Source of the DNA: Candidatus Poribacteria bacterium
Lineage (GTDB): Bacteria; Poribacteria; WGA-4E; WGA-3G
Length of the DNA stretch: 64,000 nucleotides
Assembly: GCA_028820635.1 (NCBI GenBank)
Contig: JAPPIG010000118.1
Span: 284,692-348,691 of the forward strand
Reading direction: 5' to 3'
Shown in pieces: positions 34,494-42,460 of this stretch. The notes beneath the pieces were generated by a model. It did not search any database, had not been told where the DNA came from, and was given only the letters and a program-made list of their open reading frames with translations. Numbering within the stretch: the first letter of the stretch is position 1; the number at the start of each line of letters is the position of its first letter. The position numbers and the translations under genes are program-made.

Positions 34494-35850
34494 ATCTGAT
34501 ATTTCTCAATATGGTGCTTAACCTAATAACAATCAACATTATGAATGAATATCGTTATGAAAATGCGTTTTGTTTTTAGATTTTTCTTGACATTTAGCGC
34601 ATGAGATACCATCCTAAATGGTAAAAACTCAACTTTTACTTTTTAGGAGACTATCTCATGCAACACCATCTTATCAAATCTGCTATGTGTTTTCAAATAC
34701 TTCTGTATTCTAACTTTCGGAAGATGACATCACAACTCCGAGAAGTCTTCCTTTTACTTTCAACCGGTCATCTGTTTGGACTTTACAATCCGAATCAAGT
34801 GGCGGACGCTTTGGCGATCCCAAAAGCGAGCCTTTATCGGCATCTGAAGGCCTTTAGTCTATATCAGTGGAAATCTCTATTGGTGCGTATCGGATGTACA
34901 CTCGCCCTCGCTGAGATCCGGGATGTCGAATCAAAAAGTGCTGCCACACGCTCTCGTCGTTGCGTTACAATCAGTGTGGATGATACAAATGATCCACGCG
35001 ATGGTAAACTATTGTCCTACTGCTACAAATGGTGGTCTAAAAAACATAACAACGCAATCAGAGGCAGAAATGTGTTAGGTATTACGATCAAGATCGGTTC
35101 TATGATCATCCCCCTCAACCTGTGTATTGTCAGCAAACAAGGGAGAGGCAACATGGATAAACTCTCCTGTTTTGTTGCGATGCTCAAAGCGGTATTAGAT
35201 TTTTTTGATACATCGGGTGTAGACCTCAGAAAATATCCGATCACCTTTGATTCGTGGTATGGCAGTCAAAATCTCGTTGAAAGTTTGTCTGATATGGGTT
35301 TTAATAACATACTCATCCACGGAAAAAGCAACTATGTGATGGATATTGATAACAAGACTGCTAAACTCTCAGCACATAAAAAACAGATACAACTGCGTCA
35401 AAAACAGTGGGGATGTAGCAAACTCTCCTATCGCACGAAAGCCACAAGTCGAACATTTGGTTCATTCGTGCTACTCTTCTTTTTAGATATGGCAAAATCC
35501 GAACAATGTTGGTGTTTGGCAACCCCTTACGGGCGTGTGAAATACTCCGAATATGGTCTCAACATCACGGTATAGAACAGTATTGGAGATATTTGAAAAC
35601 AGACTTACAACTCTCATCAATAAGTTTAGAGAACCGAGATGGTGCGTATGCGAGCTTAGGTATAAAGGTGTTGAGTTATCTCTTTATACAAGATGTAAGC
35701 CGATCCGTGCGTAAAACATTTCATCAAATACAACTTGAACTTTCTGGACAAAGACACCTGTTGTCTACTCTCAGCGAGCATTTTCAAGAACAAATACCAA
35801 ATAAACACTGATAAACATTGAAAGCTAAAGAATTTTGATAAATATCAGAT
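34494..35850 (+). mobile_element. IS4-type insertion sequence with target duplication
   Basis: This 1357-bp element is bounded by 19-bp imperfect terminal inverted repeats, ATCTGATATTTCTCAATAT on the left and (reverse complement) ATCTGATATTTATCAAAAT on the right, 17 of 19 matching. The direct 5-bp repeat AATTA flanks both ends (34489-34493 and 35851-35855). It carries one transposase gene, now frameshifted. It sits about 90 bp upstream of the first sigma-propeller gene. Confidence 0.8.
34658..35811 (+). pseudogene. DDE transposase, frameshifted
   Basis: The first frame (34658 to 35575) starts behind AGGAG and carries an HTH-like region (NPNQVADALAIPKASLYRHLK), the first catalytic Asp in SVDDTNDPRDGK and the second in ITFDSWYGSQN. 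The C-terminal part with the catalytic Glu (HHGIEQYWRYLKTDLQL) continues in the -1 frame up to 35811. The two frames join around 35523-35528, at CCCCTT, where one lost base would explain the break. No classical slippery heptamer is there, so inactivation is more likely than programmed frameshifting. The family is IS4-like. Confidence 0.8.
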
Positions 35851-35877
35851 AATTATTTTCCTACTCTTCATAAAAAA

Positions 35878-35915
35878 TGCAACATTTTACAATCTAAGGT
35901 GCGTCTAATTAATCA
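35878..35915 (+). promoter_or_regulatory. Partial sigma-propeller promoter module (gene 1)
   Basis: ATGCAACATTTTACAATC... followed by GCGTCTAATTAAT matches the right half and -10-like part of the module seen in full at 42352, 45538 and 51555. The left TTGCA arm is not recognisable. The IS target duplication lies just 22 bp upstream. Confidence 0.45.
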
Positions 35916-35943
35916 AGGGATGCTAAAACTCCGGAGGATTCCC

Positions 35944-38900
35944 ATGAAAAAGAAAGATGCTGAACTGATTCAGCGCACATTAGACGGTGATCAATCAGCG
36001 TTCACCGCCTTAGTAGAAAAATATCAAAAGGGCGTACACGCGCTGGCATGGCAAAAAATCGGTGATTTTCATATCGCACAGGAAATTACACAGGACGCTT
36101 TTCTGAGGGCATACCAAAAACTCGGAACTTTGAAAAATCATAACCTGTTTTCTGGATGGCTCTATGTTATTGCCACCCGGTTGTGTTGTGAATGGCTCCG
36201 AAAGAAACGCCTGCCGATGCAATCCTTAGAAACCGTTGATAGCAAAGAGGTGGACAAAGTGGCATATACACGATATGTAGAAGAGCAGCGAGAAACTGAC
36301 ATCAATGAAATTAGACGTGAATTGGTGAGAGATTTGCTCAAAAAATTGCCAGAAAGTGAACGAACTGTGATGACGCTCCACTATCTTGGGGAAATGACAT
36401 GTGAATCTATTAGCGAGTTTCTCGGTGTATCTCCGAATACTATTAGGAGTCGTCTTAGCCGCGCCCGTAACCGACTAAAGAAAGAGGAAACGATGATTAA
36501 AGAAAACCTTAGCAGTTTCCAACTGCCGACACAAATGACAGAAAATATTATGAAGGAAATTTCACGACTTAATCCGGTAACACCTTCAAGCAGTAAACCA
36601 CTCGTGCCATTAGCGGTCTCTGCTGCCTCTGCCGTTTTAGTCTTATTACTGATGGGACTTGGCACACAACGGCTTAGCAATTTTCAGAAACCGTATAACT
36701 TAAACGCACAATCAGAACGGACGATTGAAATATCGGAAGCGCAACTTGTTATTGATACTCCCGCAAAACCTGCAGTTAAGAATCAGGTTGGACATGCGGA
36801 TTTATCAGGCGAGAGCAACGGGGTAGGACAGAAACCTGATGATCCACTATTCGCTGCAGCAAATGCAGATGAAACTGAAGTCTCAAAGGCAAAACCACAG
36901 TGGGTTCAAACAAAAGGACCTGAAGGGGGTTCAGTGTCTGGGCTCTTCACAACAACCCGTGGAGATGTGTATGCAGGCACACGGCAAGGTCTATACAGAC
37001 TCACAGATGATGGGACTGCGTGGAAACTGATTAATAACATTAAGGGACCTTCACACAATTTACTGACACCTATACCAACGTGGTGGCCCGTAGTAGAGCG
37101 TCAGGATACACTTTATCTTGCTACCAACACAGAGATTTTAGCATCCATAGATAGAGGTGAAACATGGGATGCACTCTGTGAATGTCCTGAAGGTAAACCT
37201 ATCGGCATGGTAATAACGGATGGAATCCCTGGCGCACAAAGCGATCTGACGGTCTATATTGCTTCCACTGATGGAATATTTCGAACGGATAATTTTGGCA
37301 AATCATGGACCCCACTGCCCGAAGGGCTAAAAGACAAGAAAATTACTGCAATCGCCGCGATTGAAAATACCATCTTTGCGGGTACCGATAAAGGACTCTA
37401 TCGTCTCAATTCAGATACGTGGGAGCAATTGCCTATCAATCCTGAGGATGGACAAGATGAGACACTGGATATCGCGGCATTAATAGCTACAGAAAACCAT
37501 CTCTATGTTGCAGCAAAATTGGGATGGGTGATATTTGCTGATGACCGATCATATAAAGTCAGTGCAGAAAGTACCATCACAACTATTATTCCACCTCCTG
37601 ATAAGGAATTGCCAAGCTGGATAGAATTAAGCGGAAATGAAGGCCGGGAAATCGCGTGGTCCCTTTTTCACTCAACCGACCGTGGTAATTCGTGGAAATC
37701 TATCACGCCGAGGCATGATTCTCCTGATAAGATACAGCTTCAGTACCGTCGTCCTTCAAAGAAAGAATCACCAGGAAATAAATTAGCAGAAGGCACTTAT
37801 GCTATATCAGAAATAGTATGGGCAAAAATGACAAATCCAATGCTCAAGATTACCGCATCCGGAGAAAAAGTGATGGTGATAGACGGTGAGAACCACTTCT
37901 ACTCAATTGATGCTGGTGAAGCGTGGACATTTTCAGTTGATGCAAGTAAAAAAATAAGTAGTGCTACCGCTGCAGTGTTGTCGAATGCAAGTACTTTCTT
38001 TACAAGTGGAATATACGGGATTCATCGATCAACTGATAGCGGTAAGTCGTGGCATCAATTTAATACCGGACTGGTGAATACAGATATTCAACAATTAATT
38101 GTACTTAACGGGATTCTCTATGCAAACACAGAAACAGGATTTGTGTATTCAATTGATGGTGGAGAATCGTGGACACCCTTTTCCAGCGATACGAGTAACC
38201 TCATACACATTGAAGAATTCAATGGAGAACTCTATGCAAGTAAAGGTAGAGAAGATACATCTCGTTTTTTGCGATTGACTTCCGAAGGAAATAGCTTCAC
38301 AGATATTCCAGGAGTACCTGTTTTGAAATATGTACTCGGTTTGACAAAGAGCCAAAATTCGTATGAGTGGATTGAGATTAGGCAAAACAAAACCCACAAA
38401 ACCGAATTTTTGATTGCACCCCGACCCAGAAGTCTCACGGTTACAGACACGGCTTACTATGTAAATTACCAAAACCAACTCTTTAGATGGCGTATTGGAA
38501 CCCTGAATTGGTACGACACAGGAATAGCGGATATAGGTGGACCTTTTCATATAGACTTAAATTCCAAATTTGTCATTGCAGAGAATTTATGGTTTGCCGT
38601 TTCAGGAAAAACTGTTTATGTAGGCAAACGGAATGGACACCTCATGCAATCGTTTGATGAAGGCGACACTTGGAACGATGTGACAGCAAATCTGCCATTT
38701 TCTGTTGAACGTTTCAATGCAATAACTTTCGCTGGAAACTTTGTTTATGTGGCAACCGATAAAGGCGTTGTATTGTCAAGCAATGGAACTGACTGGCAGA
38801 CGCTCACTGATGCAGAGGGAACGCCTCTTGTCGTTGATAGATTTGCTGTGGATGGCACAACGGTTTACGGCGAATCTGAGCAAAAAATATATCAATTAGA

Positions 38901-39033
38901 CGAAAATACTAACATGTGGCTGCAAGTCTCGCCGGAAATCCCATATCCTGTTACCAGTTTTGATGTTGATGGTAATACGATCTATGTTGGCACATTCGGA
39001 CGCGGTGTGCTACGTTTCGCCCTTGACGAATAG
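35944..39033 (+). CDS. Membrane-tethered ECF sigma factor with beta-propeller, copy 1
   Basis: About 1029 residues. Residues 6-88 form sigma region 2 (AWQKIGDFHIAQEITQDAFL), residues 115-180 region 4 with its HTH (ISEFLGVSPNTIRSRLSRAR). A linker SFQLPTQMTENIMKEISRL then leads to a single transmembrane helix, LVPLAVSAASAVLVLLLMGL, near residue 230. About 700 residues of BNR/sialidase-type propeller repeats follow (SIDRGETWDALCE, RTDNFGKSWTPL, STDSGKSWHQFN). The topology implies a cytoplasmic sigma domain and an exported sensor in one chain. The start at 35944 has CCGGAGGA upstream. It is closest to copies 4 and 5 (WVQTKGPEGG at the propeller start). No anti-sigma gene is adjacent. Confidence 0.9.
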   Translation: MKKKDAELIQRTLDGDQSAFTALVEKYQKGVHALAWQKIGDFHIAQEITQDAFLRAYQKLGTLKNHNLFSGWLYVIATRLCCEWLRKKRLPMQSLETVDSKEVDKVAYTRYVEEQRETDINEIRRELVRDLLKKLPESERTVMTLHYLGEMTCESISEFLGVSPNTIRSRLSRARNRLKKEETMIKENLSSFQLPTQMTENIMKEISRLNPVTPSSSKPLVPLAVSAASAVLVLLLMGLGTQRLSNFQKPYNLNAQSERTIEISEAQLVIDTPAKPAVKNQVGHADLSGESNGVGQKPDDPLFAAANADETEVSKAKPQWVQTKGPEGGSVSGLFTTTRGDVYAGTRQGLYRLTDDGTAWKLINNIKGPSHNLLTPIPTWWPVVERQDTLYLATNTEILASIDRGETWDALCECPEGKPIGMVITDGIPGAQSDLTVYIASTDGIFRTDNFGKSWTPLPEGLKDKKITAIAAIENTIFAGTDKGLYRLNSDTWEQLPINPEDGQDETLDIAALIATENHLYVAAKLGWVIFADDRSYKVSAESTITTIIPPPDKELPSWIELSGNEGREIAWSLFHSTDRGNSWKSITPRHDSPDKIQLQYRRPSKKESPGNKLAEGTYAISEIVWAKMTNPMLKITASGEKVMVIDGENHFYSIDAGEAWTFSVDASKKISSATAAVLSNASTFFTSGIYGIHRSTDSGKSWHQFNTGLVNTDIQQLIVLNGILYANTETGFVYSIDGGESWTPFSSDTSNLIHIEEFNGELYASKGREDTSRFLRLTSEGNSFTDIPGVPVLKYVLGLTKSQNSYEWIEIRQNKTHKTEFLIAPRPRSLTVTDTAYYVNYQNQLFRWRIGTLNWYDTGIADIGGPFHIDLNSKFVIAENLWFAVSGKTVYVGKRNGHLMQSFDEGDTWNDVTANLPFSVERFNAITFAGNFVYVATDKGVVLSSNGTDWQTLTDAEGTPLVVDRFAVDGTTVYGESEQKIYQLDENTNMWLQVSPEIPYPVTSFDVDGNTIYVGTFGRGVLRFALDE

Positions 39034-39060
39034 TATGTAGCAATCAGGTCAATCTACCTT

Positions 39061-39092
39061 AGGCGCGTTGGAAAACGCGCCTTTCTTTTTTT
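39061..39092 (+). terminator. Intrinsic terminator after sigma-propeller 1
   Basis: GGCGCGTT/AACGCGCC hairpin followed by CTTTCTTTTTTT, 28 bp after the stop. The rest of the 304-bp gap 39034-39337 holds only the partial promoter module of gene 2. Confidence 0.8.
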
Positions 39093-39272
39093 CACGAATC
39101 GCTTCCAACCATCTCAATAAACACGAAATCTGATTTACTATAGTTGGCAATTGTCCAACTATATGCTATCCTTTTAAAACAAAACTTTCCATTATAGAAA
39201 TTTCCTCATATTTTTTTAAGAAACTGCACAATATTAGTCTTTCTCTTTCAATCACGTACTTTTTTCCCATAA

Positions 39273-39310
39273 ATGCAACCTTCATAAGCCAAATAGCATC
39301 TTTATATTAA
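39273..39310 (+). promoter_or_regulatory. Partial sigma-propeller promoter module (gene 2)
   Basis: ATGCAACCTTCATAAGCC...CATCTTTATATTA repeats the right arm (TGCAA) and A/T-rich -10-like box of the complete modules at a similar spacing. The left TTGCA arm is degenerate. Confidence 0.45.
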
Positions 39311-39337
39311 AAGATTAGTTTATTTGTGAGGTGTTCC

Positions 39338-42163
39338 ATGAAACATGATGATGCTGAATTGATTGAACGCACACTTGAAGGTGATCAGCAAGCCTTTGCT
39401 GCACTTGTAGAAAAATACCAAGAACAGATACACGCGTTGGCGTGGCAAAAAATTGGTGATTTCCATATCGCGCAAGAAATCACACAAGATGCCTTCATCA
39501 CAGCGTATCAAAAACTTTCAACCCTTACACATCACAACCGATTTGCGGGATGGCTTTATGTCATTACCAGTAATAAGTGTAATATGTGGCACCGAAAGAA
39601 AAAACCAAAACTACAATCTCTGGAGGAGACAGATCCAATGGAATTAGAAGAGGTGTATTATTCCGAATATACGTCTCGTCAACGTGAAGAATCAGCGAAT
39701 CAAAATCGGAGAACAATTGTTCGTAAGCTACTCAATAAACTCCGAGAAAGTGAACGGACAGTCGTAACAATGCATTACCTCGCTGGCTTAACATGTGAAG
39801 AGATTGGTAGGTTTTTGGGTGTATCGCCGAACACGGTTAAAAGTCGGCTGCATCGCGCCCGAGAGAAGTTAAAGAAGGAGGAAGCCGTGATACAAGAAAA
39901 TCTTAGCAGTTTCCAACTGCCAACACAAATGACAGAAAACATCATGAAGGAAATTTCACATCTCAGTCCTGTAACACCTTCTGGAAGTAAACCTTTGGTC
40001 CCGTTAGCAGTTTCTGCCGCATCAGCAATAATAGTTTTTCTGCTGATAGGCTTTGGAGCGCAAAATCTAATACGTTTTCAGAAGCCGTATAGTTTAGAGT
40101 CAACATCAGAGCGAACGATTGAAATCGTTGACACACCAATAGTCTTGGAATCCCCTGTCAAACCTGCAGTTAGCAATCAAGTTGGTCGTTCTGATGTTCT
40201 CAGTAACAATGATGGAACAGGACAGAAACCGGATACATCACTATTTGCTGCAGCACAAACGGATGATGCCGAAATTTCAACGTCAAAAGCAGAATGGGGA
40301 CAAACTAACGGTCCTTATGGAGGATGTATCCAAACCCTTTTTGCGACCTCTGAAGGTGTCCTTTTAGCTGGAACAAGAGACCAAGGCATTTTCCGTTCAA
40401 CAGATCTCGGTGATTCTTGGGCATCAGCGAATGTGGAATTACCTGACATATACGAAGGTCTTGAAGTATCAGCTTTGGCTTTTGCGCAGAAAGGAGATAC
40501 GATCTATGCAAGTGTTCCTCCAAAGTTATATGCGTCAACCGATACCGGGAAAACATGGTCCCATGTTCCAACCGATCCACAACATAGCACAATCTCCGGT
40601 ATCGTAATTATTGGTAACCGTATATACATCAGTTCATCTCCAGGTGGTGGTGTAGGAGGTGTATGGTATTCAGATGATGAGAAGTCTTGGATACCAATGA
40701 ACGATGGTCTGACAGATCTAAGGATACGTGAATTGGCAAATATTGGTACTACCCTCGTTGTTGGGACCGAAGAGGGTGGTGCATTTCGGAAAAAAGCAAC
40801 AGAAGATTCGTGGCAACCAATTAATTCAGCATTTAGTATGCAACCTAATAACCAAGAACGAATTAATAAAGCGCCTGCATCTGGATTAGATCCGTCTCAA
40901 ACACCGCAGCTACCATCAGTTATCCGTGTTGACTCATTTGCTGTCATGGATAACCTACTTTATACTGGCATGAATATAGGAGAAGGTAAAGGGGTTTTCC
41001 GAGATGGGGGACTTTTCCGGTCTGATGATGAGGGCGATTCTTGGACACGTATCACCGCAAAAGAAATGCAGCATACCGTTGAAGCGTTGGATGTTTTTGG
41101 CTCAACACTGTATGCCAGTACGTTTGGTAGTGGTGTTTTCCGTTCAAATGACAAAGGTGATTCTTGGATACCAGTTAGCAAAGGTATGACAGATCAATTA
41201 GTTACCACATTAGTGGCAGTTGATGATGAGACTGTTTTCGCGGGAACGATGGATGTAGGTATTTTCCGCACAAAAGATGGTGGTAATTCATGGATGGAAG
41301 CAAACACAGGAATAATGAGCACCTCTGTAGTCGATTTGGAAGTTTTGGGAGATAGAATTTACGCGTTTGCGTTAGCAGGAAGTAGACTTCTTTATAGTGC
41401 AAATGGTGGCGAATCGTGGGAATCTGTGGAGGTTCCTCCAAAACCGATTGATTTCAGCTATTCACGGATATCTGCTTTGAATGGAAAACTATACGTTGGT
41501 GCCACGAGATTTGATCCTAACAACGTTGTTGGTGGTATTTTCCAATTAGATGAGCAGAACAACGCATTGATCGAAATTAAAACGGACATAGAAATGTACG
41601 CGATCGAATGTATGCATATTGTAGGGACAACTTTCTATGTTGGCACACAAGGACAGGGAGTCTTTCTGTGGAATGAAGGTTGGGATTCATGGCTTAATGT
41701 TGGATTAGAAGGTCAATTCGTTACTGATATTTCGCTAAGTGACGCTAATATCTATGCAAGGACAGACCGAGGTGATATCTATCGTCTGAAGGACGAGGAT
41801 CAACCGTGGGAACTTACCAAAAATAAAAAGGGACATAGACGGTTCGCAGAATCAAGAAAAATTGACAATAAACTTTACTTACTGTCTGGGCGAGAAGGAC
41901 TAATACGGTCATTGGACGGTGGTAATTCCTGGACTCAATTAAACGATGGTATAGAACACGTATCAATTGAAACTGTAGAAATTGATGGCACTGACTTCTA
42001 CATCGGTACAACGCAACATGGAGTTTACAAGTGGCTCCATAAAGATGAGAAATGGGAACAGTTGGGTTCGCTAAGTCTACCAGTTCAATCGTTAGCGGTA
42101 TTGGACGGTTTCCTCTACGCTGGCACTCAAGCAGGTGTCCATCGCATTCAAATTGAGAAATAA
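39338..42163 (+). CDS. Membrane-tethered ECF sigma factor with beta-propeller, copy 2
   Basis: About 941 residues with the same order as copy 1: sigma region 2 (AWQKIGDFHIAQEITQDAFI), region 4 (IGRFLGVSPNTVKSRLHRAR), the SFQLPTQMTENIMKEISHL linker, one transmembrane helix (PLAVSAASAIIVFLLIGFGA) and a propeller of BNR repeats such as RSTDLGDSWASA and RSNDKGDSWIPV. The ATG at 39338 was chosen over the GTG at 39326 because GAGGTG sits just upstream and the paralogues begin here. It belongs with copy 3 (both have WGQTNGPYGG at the propeller start). The linker-to-propeller region is nearly identical in DNA to copy 3, a sign of recent duplication or gene conversion. Confidence 0.9.
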   Translation: MKHDDAELIERTLEGDQQAFAALVEKYQEQIHALAWQKIGDFHIAQEITQDAFITAYQKLSTLTHHNRFAGWLYVITSNKCNMWHRKKKPKLQSLEETDPMELEEVYYSEYTSRQREESANQNRRTIVRKLLNKLRESERTVVTMHYLAGLTCEEIGRFLGVSPNTVKSRLHRAREKLKKEEAVIQENLSSFQLPTQMTENIMKEISHLSPVTPSGSKPLVPLAVSAASAIIVFLLIGFGAQNLIRFQKPYSLESTSERTIEIVDTPIVLESPVKPAVSNQVGRSDVLSNNDGTGQKPDTSLFAAAQTDDAEISTSKAEWGQTNGPYGGCIQTLFATSEGVLLAGTRDQGIFRSTDLGDSWASANVELPDIYEGLEVSALAFAQKGDTIYASVPPKLYASTDTGKTWSHVPTDPQHSTISGIVIIGNRIYISSSPGGGVGGVWYSDDEKSWIPMNDGLTDLRIRELANIGTTLVVGTEEGGAFRKKATEDSWQPINSAFSMQPNNQERINKAPASGLDPSQTPQLPSVIRVDSFAVMDNLLYTGMNIGEGKGVFRDGGLFRSDDEGDSWTRITAKEMQHTVEALDVFGSTLYASTFGSGVFRSNDKGDSWIPVSKGMTDQLVTTLVAVDDETVFAGTMDVGIFRTKDGGNSWMEANTGIMSTSVVDLEVLGDRIYAFALAGSRLLYSANGGESWESVEVPPKPIDFSYSRISALNGKLYVGATRFDPNNVVGGIFQLDEQNNALIEIKTDIEMYAIECMHIVGTTFYVGTQGQGVFLWNEGWDSWLNVGLEGQFVTDISLSDANIYARTDRGDIYRLKDEDQPWELTKNKKGHRRFAESRKIDNKLYLLSGREGLIRSLDGGNSWTQLNDGIEHVSIETVEIDGTDFYIGTTQHGVYKWLHKDEKWEQLGSLSLPVQSLAVLDGFLYAGTQAGVHRIQIEK

Positions 42164-42196
42164 ACTGTTTATAGTTGATTTGCAATTTACATTGCT

Positions 42197-42229
42197 CTTT
42201 TAGGCGCGCTTCCAAAGCGCGCCTAAAAG
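42197..42229. terminator. GC-rich 3' hairpin after sigma-propeller 2
   Basis: Perfect 15-bp arms CTTTTAGGCGCGCTT/AAGCGCGCCTAAAAG with a 3-nt loop lie 34 bp after the stop. It lacks a U-run, and a second U-tailed hairpin follows at 42247-42298. Confidence 0.7.
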
Positions 42230-42246
42230 AATGAAATAAGGATACG

Positions 42247-42298
42247 CCTACTAATAGGTGTTAATAACACTTCTATCAGTAGGTGTGCTTTTTTTAAT
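42247..42298 (+). terminator. Second intrinsic terminator after sigma-propeller 2
   Basis: CCTACT...AGTAGG outer pairing with inner ATAG/CTAT and GTGTT/AACAC pairs, followed by TGTGCTTTTTTT. An equivalent shorter hairpin, GCACCTA/TAGGTGTGC plus T6, follows sigma-propeller 3. Confidence 0.65.
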
Positions 42299-42351
42299 TC
42301 TCCATAAATCCTCCATTTATTTCTTGAAAATTATCGTTTTTCCCTCCAAAA

Positions 42352-42410
42352 TTGCAATTTTTTCAAAAATGTGCAATTCTATACCCAAAAATCGCGTTTT
42401 TAATTATAAA
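42352..42410 (+). promoter_or_regulatory. Sigma-propeller promoter module (gene 3)
   Basis: TTGCA(N15)GTGCAA at 42352-42376, with T-tract then A-tract between the arms, is followed by AATCGCG and an A/T-rich TTTTTAATTATAA box. Nearly the same sequence and spacing occur at 45538 and 51555. It lies about 85-110 bp before the start codon. Confidence 0.65.
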
Positions 42411-42460
42411 GAGTGCTATTATTGTAATTGCATTTTCTATTTTTTCTATGAAGGTGTACG

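Noticed and set aside
35506..35620. Programmed -1 frameshift in the transposase
   Set aside because: There is no slippery heptamer or following hairpin at the junction near 35525, so a one-base loss is simpler.
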